Part shown: positions 1 through 5,914 of the stretch, one piece after another | Numbering within the stretch: position 1 is the stretch's first letter | Layout of the letters: each line of letters begins with the position of its first letter | Source of the DNA: Candidatus Omnitrophota bacterium | GTDB lineage: Bacteria > Omnitrophota > Gorgyraeia > Tantalellales > Tantalellaceae | Length of the DNA stretch: 7,663 bases | Direction: 5' to 3' | Assembly (NCBI GenBank): GCA_028717825.1 | Contig: JAQUNB010000052.1 | Location: forward strand, 1-7,663 | The notes under the pieces: model-generated | The model's input: the letters and a program-made list of their open reading frames with translations, nothing else | Database searches by the model: none | Told to the model about the DNA's origin: nothing | Program-made: the position numbers and the translations under genes

Positions 1-2
1 AT

Positions 3-893
3 GCATACACTATAAGAGAAAATGCTACGAGCACAGACACGACGCCTGAAAGATTAAAAAAACACGTATATAAGCTGGCCCACGAGATAGGAGAACGTAA
101 CATACGTAATTACTCTCGTCTGAACGAAGCCGCCGATTATATTACCGACCAGTTCCGATCGTTAGATTACAAAGTTGATTTTCAGGTCTACCGTATTCGC
201 GACAAATATTTCAAGAACATCATAGTTACAAAAGACGGCAATAAACGACCGGATGAAATAATCATCCTTGGCGCGCATTATGACAGCAAAAACAACCCCG
301 GAGCCGACGATAACGCAAGTGCCATTGCCGGACTTCTGGAAATAGCCCGGGCCCTCAAAGATACAAAGACCGACCGCACGATCAAATTCATCGCGTTCAC
401 TAATGAAGAACCGCCGTTCTTCAAGAAAAAACACATGGGCAGTATGATCTACACAAAAGCTGCTGTTAAAAATAGGGACAACATAAAAGGGGCTGTTATT
501 TTGGAAATGATCGGATACTTTTCAAATAAGCCAAGATCCCAGCGCCATCCGCTAGGTTTTAGTTTCTCATATCCGACGATAGGAAATTTTATCGGTGCGA
601 TGGGCGGCTCTAAGTCCAAACGGATCCTCAAATACATCGTTTGGTCTTTTCGAAGAGCCACAAAGTTCCCCATAGAATGGATGGTGGTCCCGCGTCTTGT
701 ACTGGGCGTGGGAATGTCCGATGACTGGGCTTTCTGGAAGACAGGATTTCCTGTCGTCATGATAACTGATACGGCTTATTTCCGAAACCCGAATTATCAC
801 AAAAGATCCGATACTTACGATACTCTTAATTACGAAAATATGTCCCAAGTGGTAAAAGGGATAACTGCAAGTTTGAGAACCTTGGCAAGATAA
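3..893 (+). CDS. M28-family zinc metallopeptidase (5'-truncated)
   Basis: The reading frame is open from base 3 to the TAA at 891-893, giving 296 visible residues; the true start lies left of the window. The ATG at bases 1-3 is in another frame and stops at once. The M28 dinuclear-zinc set is complete, numbering from the first visible residue: H92 (AHYDS), bridging D102 (GADDNAS), general base E135 and ligand E136 (TNEEPPFF), E168 (ILEMIGY) and H266 (NPNYHKRSDT). The loop SDDWAFW at 239-245 and MGSMIY after the Glu pair are also typical. E168 stands where classic aminopeptidases have Asp, as in some M28 members. Family members are aminopeptidases, carboxypeptidases or glutaminyl cyclases; substrate and location cannot be told because any signal peptide is cut off. 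The gene lies 17 nt before an acyl-AMP ligase gene, probably in one operon. Confidence 0.9.
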   Translation, partial: AYTIRENATSTDTTPERLKKHVYKLAHEIGERNIRNYSRLNEAADYITDQFRSLDYKVDFQVYRIRDKYFKNIIVTKDGNKRPDEIIILGAHYDSKNNPGADDNASAIAGLLEIARALKDTKTDRTIKFIAFTNEEPPFFKKKHMGSMIYTKAAVKNRDNIKGAVILEMIGYFSNKPRSQRHPLGFSFSYPTIGNFIGAMGGSKSKRILKYIVWSFRRATKFPIEWMVVPRLVLGVGMSDDWAFWKTGFPVVMITDTAYFRNPNYHKRSDTYDTLNYENMSQVVKGITASLRTLAR

Positions 894-898
894 GAAGG
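894..898 (+). promoter_or_regulatory. weak Shine-Dalgarno for the acyl-AMP ligase
   Basis: GAAGG follows directly on the peptidase stop codon and sits 12 nt before the ATG at 911, longer than ideal. It is the only SD-like sequence near this start and supports ATG 911 moderately. Confidence 0.4.
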
Positions 899-910
899 TA
901 TAATACCGTT

Positions 911-2848
911 ATGGCCAGAAACCTATGTGATGCTCTTACAAAAAGGGTTTTTAACGACCCTGCCCAAATAGCCATCCAGTGGAAAAAAGACGACCGCTGG
1001 ATAGAATTTTCTTACGGCGAACTCTATGATAAAATAAAAGCCCTATCTTCTGCTTTCTCTACACGATACGGCATACGCCGTGGCGAAAAAATCGCCATTA
1101 TGCTTGGGAACAGGCCCGAATGGCCGATCGTATTTTTTGCCGCACTTTTCGCAGGCGCCATTCCGGTCCCTGCCGACACAAAGAGCTCTCCTAGAGAGGT
1201 CGCGAATATACTGTCGACTTCTGATTGTAAAATAGCTTTTGTCGAAAGAACCTGCCCGCCTATAGGGATTAGAACTGTTTCTGTAGACTCGGATGAATTC
1301 GGCGCCGTCCTCTCCTCTCCCGAAGAAGATGCCCAGGGTATTAAAGCCGTAAGGGATGACGATGCCTGTATAATGTACACTTCCGGCGCTACCTCCACAC
1401 CAAAGGGTGTTGTTCTGTCTCACGGGAATATCCTTTCGAACATACAATCGCTTTATAAATTAGGATTTATGAAACCGGGTGACGGCATTATATCTGTCCT
1501 TCCGCTTTATCACTCCTACGCGATGGTCGTTACAACGATCGGGCCGATTGTTTACGGCGGCAGGGTAATATATCCGGGCAGCATACGAAGCAAGGAAGTT
1601 ATAACCGCGATAAGGCAGTCTAGGGCTGCGCTATTTGTAGGGGTACCGCTCATTTTCGAGATGTTCCACAGAACCATCCAAGAGGAACTAAAAAAAATAT
1701 CCGCCCCGCTACGCTTCCTTACGTTATCTGTAGCGGAATTATTGTATATGGTAAGAAAAACCACCGGTATCAACCTTTCCAGATACTTTTTTTACCCCAT
1801 TCACCGGTCTTTCGGAAATTCCATACGCGTATGTTTAAGCGGCGGCACAAAACTTAAAGAAAATGTCGAACGGGACCTTTTTAAATTCGGTTTTACCGTA
1901 TTGAACGGATACGGCATGACAGAAGCCTCCCCCGTTCTGTCTGTCAATCCATTCAGAAACCCGAAGATAGGATCGGTTGGACTGCCGATAGCAAATGTCC
2001 AGTTTAAAATAATTAATAAAGATGAACACGGCATCGGAGAACTGCTCGTACGCGGCCCAAATGTCATGAAAGGTTATTATAAAAATGAAGAGCTTACGCG
2101 ACTGGCAATAGAAGACGGGTGGCTCAAGACAAAAGACTACGGTTATATAGACAAAGACGGACACCTCTTCCTCACAGGAAGAACAACTGATACGATAGTC
2201 CTCGGAACGGGACTTAAGGTAAATCCCGAAGAGATAGAGAAAATCTATATGCAGGATGCCCCGATCAAGGATATGTGCATTTTCGGCGCTTCTCCTTCAA
2301 AAGGTTTGAATAATACACCTGTCTTGTGGGCGATCATTATACCGGACATGAATTTTTTGGAAAAAAACGGGATAAAAGATCCTTATTATCCGATCAAATC
2401 TGCTCTTGAGAAAGTTTCAAAGGAACTCTCCCCCGAGGAAAGGCTCATGGGTTTTTCTCTGACGCTTGATACTCTGCCTCAAACGCCATTGGGCAAGATC
2501 AAAAGGCAGGAAGTAAAAAAACTCCATTCTTTAGGAAAGATCAGACAAGTGTGCCATCCTGAGAGAAAAATACTTACGGAAAAAGACATTGCCCTGCTTA
2601 AAAGTCCGGGGGCCAGTAAAATACTCCACTGCCTCAGGACATATACCGGAATTAACGAAATAGTCCCAAGCGATTCTTTTGAACTCGATCTTGGCATCGA
2701 CATACTCGCCAGAGCAGAGCTTGCTTCCGAACTGGAAGAGAGATTAAACATAAAAATAGCGGAAGAAGAGATCAACAAAATATACACTGTGGGAGAACTA
2801 ATAACTCATGCTGGAAGATCCATCGGAGCTTCTACTCCTACGAGTTAA
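911..2848 (+). CDS. acyl-CoA synthetase/acyl-AMP ligase with degenerate C-terminal ACP-like domain
   Basis: This 645-residue protein is an ANL-superfamily adenylate-forming enzyme, expected to activate a carboxylic, probably fatty, acid with ATP. Visible core motifs are the P-loop YTSGATSTPKG (156-166), NGYGMTEASP (332-341), D409 in TKDYG, GRTTD (423-427), the hinge region to NPEEIE (438-443) and the catalytic lysine K529 in PLGKIKR. Residues about 565-632 form a short helical domain like an acyl carrier protein: FELDLGIDILARAEL matches the usual DLGxDSLxxVEL frame, but the serine that would carry 4'-phosphopantetheine is Ile598 (codon ATA at 2702-2704). The P-loop reads SGATS instead of SGTTG and the A7 motif TKD instead of TGD. 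No signal peptide or membrane segment is evident. It follows the M28 gene closely and converges on the ThiF-like gene, 33 nt away. Whether CoA, an ACP or an amine is the acceptor is unknown. Confidence 0.9.
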   Translation: MARNLCDALTKRVFNDPAQIAIQWKKDDRWIEFSYGELYDKIKALSSAFSTRYGIRRGEKIAIMLGNRPEWPIVFFAALFAGAIPVPADTKSSPREVANILSTSDCKIAFVERTCPPIGIRTVSVDSDEFGAVLSSPEEDAQGIKAVRDDDACIMYTSGATSTPKGVVLSHGNILSNIQSLYKLGFMKPGDGIISVLPLYHSYAMVVTTIGPIVYGGRVIYPGSIRSKEVITAIRQSRAALFVGVPLIFEMFHRTIQEELKKISAPLRFLTLSVAELLYMVRKTTGINLSRYFFYPIHRSFGNSIRVCLSGGTKLKENVERDLFKFGFTVLNGYGMTEASPVLSVNPFRNPKIGSVGLPIANVQFKIINKDEHGIGELLVRGPNVMKGYYKNEELTRLAIEDGWLKTKDYGYIDKDGHLFLTGRTTDTIVLGTGLKVNPEEIEKIYMQDAPIKDMCIFGASPSKGLNNTPVLWAIIIPDMNFLEKNGIKDPYYPIKSALEKVSKELSPEERLMGFSLTLDTLPQTPLGKIKRQEVKKLHSLGKIRQVCHPERKILTEKDIALLKSPGASKILHCLRTYTGINEIVPSDSFELDLGIDILARAELASELEERLNIKIAEEEINKIYTVGELITHAGRSIGASTPTS

Positions 2849-2881
2849 AACCCAAAGCGAGGCACACTTAAGAGCTGATCT

Positions 2882-3670
2882 CTATCCGGTAACTTGGAAT
2901 TTCCTGTCAAGCAGGTCCATTATAAATATGCGCGGTGCCGGCCCTTCCGGATGTTCTATCTTGCCAAGAACCATCATTATAACCTCTGATACGGCTATCG
3001 ATGTCCCAAAATACTGCGGCATAGCAAGATTGGGTATCGGTATCTCCCCCATGGCGGCTTTGTTAAACACCGTAAGATCGACATAGGTGGGAATGTAAGG
3101 CACAAGTTTCGTCATTACAGTCCTGGGATCTATCCCGGACGAGAGCCCAAGAAACTTTTCCAGTGATACGGTATTCGGACCAAAGACAAAGACATTAACG
3201 CCGAACCCTATGGCGTTAGGGCTCACGATACAGATATTCTTTTTTTGCGCGGCGGCATACATCGCGAGCGTCGCTTTTAAAGTAGAGAGGTCTGTGCCGT
3301 CTATTACCGCATCCGCTCCTTCCACAAATTCCTCGGCATTTTCCAGAGTAACACCTTCCTTGTATATATCGAGCTTCAATTCCGGGTTGATAGCTTTGAA
3401 ATGTTTGCCAAGTACTTCCGCTTTATTCTGGCCGACATTTGAGGAAGTTGAGCCTGTCTGACGGCTCAGATTATGAACAGCAAATGTATCGGGGTCAGCG
3501 ATCTTTACATGCCCGACGCCCAAACGCACCAACTGTTCGGCTGATAATCCGCCCATGCCGCCGCAGCCCGCAACAGCAATACACGTATCTTTCAGCTTCG
3601 CCTGTTCTTCATCCGAGATAACTCCTATATTTCTACCAACCATTTCCGTATAAAAATTACTAGTCACCAT
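2882..3670 (-). CDS. E1-like ThiF/MoeB/HesA-family adenylyltransferase
   Basis: The 262-residue protein has an E1-like Rossmann fold that normally adenylates the C-terminus of a ubiquitin-like sulfur carrier or a related carboxylate. Motifs are GCGGMGG (35-41) for ATP, the acidic strand end IADPD (57-61), NLSRQ (67-71) with the arginine that contacts ATP, GQNK (80-83) and VIDGTD (122-127). It is about the length of MoeB/ThiF. Cysteines occur only at 30, 36 and 147, so the zinc-binding CxxC pairs and a cysteine in the crossover loop (about 194-214) are absent. The ATG at 3670 is chosen because AAAGGAGG lies 7 nt upstream; the frame also stays open to a TTG at 3730, which has no such site and would overlap the promoter. 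No ubiquitin-like or JAB-domain gene is visible nearby. It is transcribed toward the acyl-AMP ligase gene and away from the GH3 gene. The substrate is not known. Confidence 0.88.
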   Translation of the reverse strand: MVTSNFYTEMVGRNIGVISDEEQAKLKDTCIAVAGCGGMGGLSAEQLVRLGVGHVKIADPDTFAVHNLSRQTGSTSSNVGQNKAEVLGKHFKAINPELKLDIYKEGVTLENAEEFVEGADAVIDGTDLSTLKATLAMYAAAQKKNICIVSPNAIGFGVNVFVFGPNTVSLEKFLGLSSGIDPRTVMTKLVPYIPTYVDLTVFNKAAMGEIPIPNLAMPQYFGTSIAVSEVIMMVLGKIEHPEGPAPRIFIMDLLDRKFQVTG

Positions 3671-3677
3671 TTTTACC

Positions 3678-3685
3678 CCTCCTTT
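3678..3685 (-). promoter_or_regulatory. strong Shine-Dalgarno deciding the ThiF-like start
   Basis: Read on the minus strand, AAAGGAGG is followed by 7 nt and then ATG at 3670. This is near-ideal and rules against the longer TTG start at 3730. Confidence 0.85.
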
Positions 3686-3696
3686 ATTTGCGATAG

Positions 3697-3724
3697 ATAA
3701 TAGTTTACACCGTATAATGGTAAA
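3697..3724 (-). promoter_or_regulatory. putative sigma-70 promoter of the ThiF-like gene
   Basis: On the minus strand, TTTACC (3724-3719) and TATTAT (3702-3697) are separated by 16 bp. The -10 matches consensus at 5 of 6 bases and the -35 at 4 of 6. It would start transcription around 3690, giving a leader of about 20 nt that includes the strong SD. Confidence 0.45.
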
Positions 3725-3755
3725 AAGCAATTGGCCTTGCCTGTTTTACTTACAT

Positions 3756-3772
3756 GGTATTTGAAAAATACC
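3756..3772. repeat. short inverted repeat in the divergent control region
   Basis: GGTATTT and AAATACC form a perfect 7-bp inverted repeat around the 3-nt centre GAA. It lies between the two divergent promoter sets, upstream of both -35 elements. No T-run follows on either strand, so it does not look like a terminator. A regulator-binding site is possible but not shown. Confidence 0.35.
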
Positions 3773-3813
3773 TGGCGTTTTATAAAAAACCTCTCTAAAA
3801 ATATCAAAATTCG

Positions 3814-3867
3814 CTTGTTTCTATCGATAATTCGGATATACTTGTTTCTACTAACAATTTGAATATA
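3814..3867 (+). repeat. 27-bp tandem direct repeat carrying duplicated promoters
   Basis: Two adjacent 27-bp units, 3814-3840 and 3841-3867, match at 21 of 27 positions. Both begin with CTTGTTTCTA and both end in ATATA. Each supplies a -35-like TTGTTT and the start of a -10 element, so the duplication copies a promoter in phase. Confidence 0.7.
3815..3842 (+). promoter_or_regulatory. putative promoter P1 of the GH3 gene
   Basis: TTGTTT (3815-3820) and TATACT (3837-3842) are 16 bp apart, with a -10 match of 5 of 6. Expected start is near 3849. The last bases of this -10 overlap the -35 of P2, so the two promoters may exclude each other. Confidence 0.45.
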
Positions 3868-3869
3868 AT
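3842..3869 (+). promoter_or_regulatory. putative promoter P2 of the GH3 gene
   Basis: TTGTTT (3842-3847) and a perfect TATAAT (3864-3869) are 16 bp apart. The expected start near 3876 lies downstream of the TTG codon at 3859, so the longest reading frame could not be translated from this transcript; this supports ATG 3979 as the GH3 start. Confidence 0.5.
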
Positions 3870-3925
3870 AGGATGTAGTATAAATAGCGTTCTGCTTGAT
3901 CTTCCGGAGAGGAACTGCGCTCTCC

Positions 3926-3941
3926 CCCCGCTTCAGCGGGG
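3926..3941 (+). other. GC-rich hairpin in the GH3 leader
   Basis: CCCCGC, a TTCA loop and GCGGGG form a perfect 6-bp GC-only stem in otherwise AT-rich sequence, 37 nt before the start codon. The next bases are CTTAAAATC, without a T-run, so it is not a standard terminator. It may protect the transcript or affect translation, or be a dispersed palindromic repeat. Confidence 0.5.
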
Positions 3942-3978
3942 CTTAAAATCGAGCTTTGTAAAAACAAAACATGACAAT

Positions 3979-5634
3979 ATGAACATAGCATATCTTTTCG
4001 CAAAAACCTTAGCTCTAAAAGCAAAAGCTTTTGAAAAAGCCACGAAAGATCCTATCCTAAATCAGAAAAAAGTCCTTTTAGAATATCTCCGCAGAAATAA
4101 AAACACGGAATACGGAAAGAAATTCGGTTTTTCCAGGATAAGATCCATCGCCGACTATCAAAAGACCGTTCCGATGAGTGATTGTACTACTCTGCGCCCA
4201 TACATCGATAAAATGCGGGAAGGTGCCACGAACATCCTTACCTCGGATAAGACTATATTCTTCGGCACTACGACCGGCACCACCAGCATCCCGAAACTCA
4301 TTCCCGTAACAGAATACTCACGAAGGAAAAAAGCCGAGATACAGGATCTATGGGCGTACTATATAATCCGAGACCACCCCGATATTCTTGACGGTAAGAT
4401 ATTGGCCATAGTAGGTTCAGAAATCGAATATTTCACGGAGACCGGCATACCTTGCGGGGCGGAAAGTGGGCACGGCTATAAAAACCTTCTTTTTGTGATA
4501 AGACCTCTTTACGTACTGCCGCCACAGATCTTTGATATTGTCGATTACGAATCGCGGTATTACTGCACCTTAAGGATAGCGATGACCCATAACATTACCA
4601 CGATAGCCGCGTTAAGTCCCAGCACAATAATCCTATTGTGCCAGAAAATAACACTGTGGAAAAAACGCCTGATAAACGACATAAGAAAAGGCACCTTGGA
4701 TCCCGGGATAAATATCCCTAAAGATATAAGAAGATCAATTGAACGGTCATTACGACCAAAACCCAAAAGAGCCAAAGAGCTCGAGAATATCCTTAAAGAG
4801 AAGAAAGAACTCTTACCTAAATATTTCTGGCCAAATTTAAAATTGATAGAATGCTGGAAAGCCGGTATGTCCAAATTATATCTAAAGGAATTGCCGTTTT
4901 TCTTCGGCAATGTCCCGATAAGGGATTTTGGATGTCTTTCAACGGAGGCGCGCAGTTCTATACCAATAAGTGATACCGGCGCCGGCGGCATATTGGCCAT
5001 CAAGACGAACTTTTATGAATTCGTACCAAAAGAGGACATGTGTAAAAGCGTTAAACGGTTCTTATTATGCAACGAGATAGAAAAAGGAAAAGAATATTTC
5101 CTAATAGTGACCACACCCGGTGGATTTTTCAGGTACCATATCGATGACATAATAACGGTTGTCGGGTTCTTCAACAAAACGCCCATGATCGAGTTCGTGC
5201 AAAAAGGGCTGAGCGCCTCTTCCTTAGTTGGCGAAAAACTTTATGAGTCCCATGTAATAGAGGCGGTTAATAGCGCTGTTGACGAACACGGGCTCATATT
5301 AAAGTTCTTTTCGGCCTCTGTCCAGCATAACATACCATCACGGTATATATTTCTGGTAGAGTTCGGGATTGAACCGTCGCGAGAAAAGAAAAAAGCATTT
5401 CTGGACGCGATAGAAAAAGGGCTTTATAAACAAAATACAGAATATGAAAGTAAGCGTATGCAACAGCTATTAGCCCCTCCCATCCTAAAAGTTGTAAAAG
5501 AGGGCGAGTTCGAAAAATATCGCGCCAAAAGAACACGCGCGGGCGCCCACGACGGCCAATTCAAAGTACCGGAACTCAATCCCTCCCCGGATTTTCAGAA
5601 TAACTTTGCGATCAAAGAAGAGATATCCATGTAA
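3979..5634 (+). CDS. GH3-family acyl-adenylate/amido synthetase
   Basis: The 551-residue protein matches the GH3 family, named for plant enzymes that adenylate jasmonate or auxin and join them to amino acids; substrates of bacterial members are largely unknown. Its three ATP-binding blocks are visible: FFGTTTGTTSIPK (94-106), DFGCLSTEA (316-324) and FFRYHIDDI (383-391), followed by IEFVQKGL (404-411) and VGEKL (417-421). The C-terminal block AHDGQFKVPEL (523-533) is typical of bacterial members. The third block reads IDD where most members have GD. Length fits the family. The frame stays open upstream to a TTG at 3859, but that codon sits inside promoter P2 and those 40 residues are not family-like, so ATG 3979 is preferred even though no SD precedes it. 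No signal peptide is evident, so it is probably cytosolic. It is divergent from the ThiF-like gene. Confidence 0.9.
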   Translation: MNIAYLFAKTLALKAKAFEKATKDPILNQKKVLLEYLRRNKNTEYGKKFGFSRIRSIADYQKTVPMSDCTTLRPYIDKMREGATNILTSDKTIFFGTTTGTTSIPKLIPVTEYSRRKKAEIQDLWAYYIIRDHPDILDGKILAIVGSEIEYFTETGIPCGAESGHGYKNLLFVIRPLYVLPPQIFDIVDYESRYYCTLRIAMTHNITTIAALSPSTIILLCQKITLWKKRLINDIRKGTLDPGINIPKDIRRSIERSLRPKPKRAKELENILKEKKELLPKYFWPNLKLIECWKAGMSKLYLKELPFFFGNVPIRDFGCLSTEARSSIPISDTGAGGILAIKTNFYEFVPKEDMCKSVKRFLLCNEIEKGKEYFLIVTTPGGFFRYHIDDIITVVGFFNKTPMIEFVQKGLSASSLVGEKLYESHVIEAVNSAVDEHGLILKFFSASVQHNIPSRYIFLVEFGIEPSREKKKAFLDAIEKGLYKQNTEYESKRMQQLLAPPILKVVKEGEFEKYRAKRTRAGAHDGQFKVPELNPSPDFQNNFAIKEEISM

Positions 5635-5787
5635 TAAGGAGCACGGCCATATCGATCATTAAAAGCATAAAACACTCGATTATGAAAGGTTTTTTCAAGA
5701 CCCTATCCTGCCCGGAAAAGAACATAATAGACTATTGTCTGACGGATATCTTTAAGTTTCAATGAGGCAGTATCGCTCAAAAAATCC
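5635..5787. other. intergenic stretch with no supported gene
   Basis: After the tandem stop codons of the GH3 gene (TAATAA) this stretch holds no clear intrinsic terminator. TGAAA-GGTTT-TTTCA (5683-5697) is a weak 5-bp inverted repeat. An ATG at 5682 opens a 27-residue frame ending at 5765, without an SD, and TAAGGAG at 5635-5641 has no ATG, GTG or TTG at a proper distance. Confidence 0.5.
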
Positions 5788-5816
5788 TTGATATGGCGGG
5801 AAATTGCCCATATAAT
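5788..5816 (+). promoter_or_regulatory. strong sigma-70-type promoter of the KimA-like gene
   Basis: TTGATA (5788-5793), a 17-bp spacer and a perfect TATAAT (5811-5816) give 11 of 12 consensus matches with optimal spacing. The start is expected near 5823, leaving about 92 nt of leader before the ATG at 5915. It is the best promoter in the window and implies that the transporter is transcribed independently of the GH3 gene. Confidence 0.8.
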
Positions 5817-5833
5817 ACACCATTATAAAACTC

Positions 5834-5864
5834 GGGGGTTCCGGTTTCGCGGAGAACGCTCCCC
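5834..5864 (+). other. upstream leader hairpin of the KimA-like mRNA
   Basis: GGGG (5834-5837) can pair with CCCC (5861-5864), and GTTC (5838-5841) with GAAC (5854-5857), leaving a 3-nt bulge; an inner CG/CG pair can close the loop. The last C is shared with the next hairpin, so the two stems stack or compete for one base. The 5' transcribed end lies only about 11 nt upstream. Confidence 0.5.
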
Positions 5865-5892
5865 ACGATCAAAACGACATCTTTTGATCGTG
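5864..5892 (+). other. long perfect hairpin just upstream of the KimA-like SD
   Basis: CACGATCAAAA (5864-5874) and TTTTGATCGTG (5882-5892) form a perfect 11-bp stem around a 7-nt loop. TTGTTTC follows, a poor U-tract, and the SD begins 8 nt after the stem. It could be a weak attenuator, a translation-control stem or the binding site of a DNA-binding regulator. Confidence 0.65.
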
Positions 5893-5900
5893 TTGTTTCA

Positions 5901-5906
5901 AGGAGA
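5901..5906 (+). promoter_or_regulatory. Shine-Dalgarno of the KimA-like gene
   Basis: AGGAGA ends 8 nt before ATG 5915 and fixes this start. An identical GGAGAA lies at 5851-5856 inside the first leader hairpin, so a CTCC at 5859-5862 could pair with either copy. Confidence 0.8.
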
Positions 5907-5914
5907 ATATATAA

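Noticed and set aside
449..848. antisense reading frames over the peptidase gene
   Set aside because: They have no SD, no recognisable domain, and mirror a gene whose zinc motifs are intact; they are shadows of the real frame.
2849..2881. bidirectional terminator between the convergent ligase and ThiF-like genes
   Set aside because: The 33-nt gap and its edges contain only a 4-bp inverted repeat (AGAG/CTCT) and no T-run, so no intrinsic terminator is supported.
3671..3730. 20-residue N-terminal extension of the ThiF-like protein from a TTG codon
   Set aside because: AAAGGAGG sits 7 nt before the internal ATG at 3670, and the extension covers the predicted promoter.
3859..3978. 40-residue N-terminal extension of the GH3 protein from a TTG codon
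   Set aside because: The TTG lies between the -35 and -10 elements of promoter P2, the extension runs through a GC hairpin, and its sequence does not look like the family's N-terminus, which begins at MNIAYLFAK.
5682..5765. 27-codon frame beginning ATG between the GH3 and KimA-like genes
   Set aside because: It has no SD, no recognised similarity and is short enough to occur by chance; the SD-like TAAGGAG at 5635-5641 lacks a standard start codon at proper distance.
5864..5898. intrinsic terminator formed by the 11-bp stem
   Set aside because: The stem is AT-rich toward the loop and is followed by TTGTTTC rather than a continuous U-tract, and it lies inside the leader of the next gene; attenuation remains possible but is not shown.
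5788..5914. ydaO-type c-di-AMP riboswitch upstream of the KimA-like gene
   Set aside because: The expected conserved blocks are not visible, and the transcribed leader of about 92 nt is shorter than that riboswitch.
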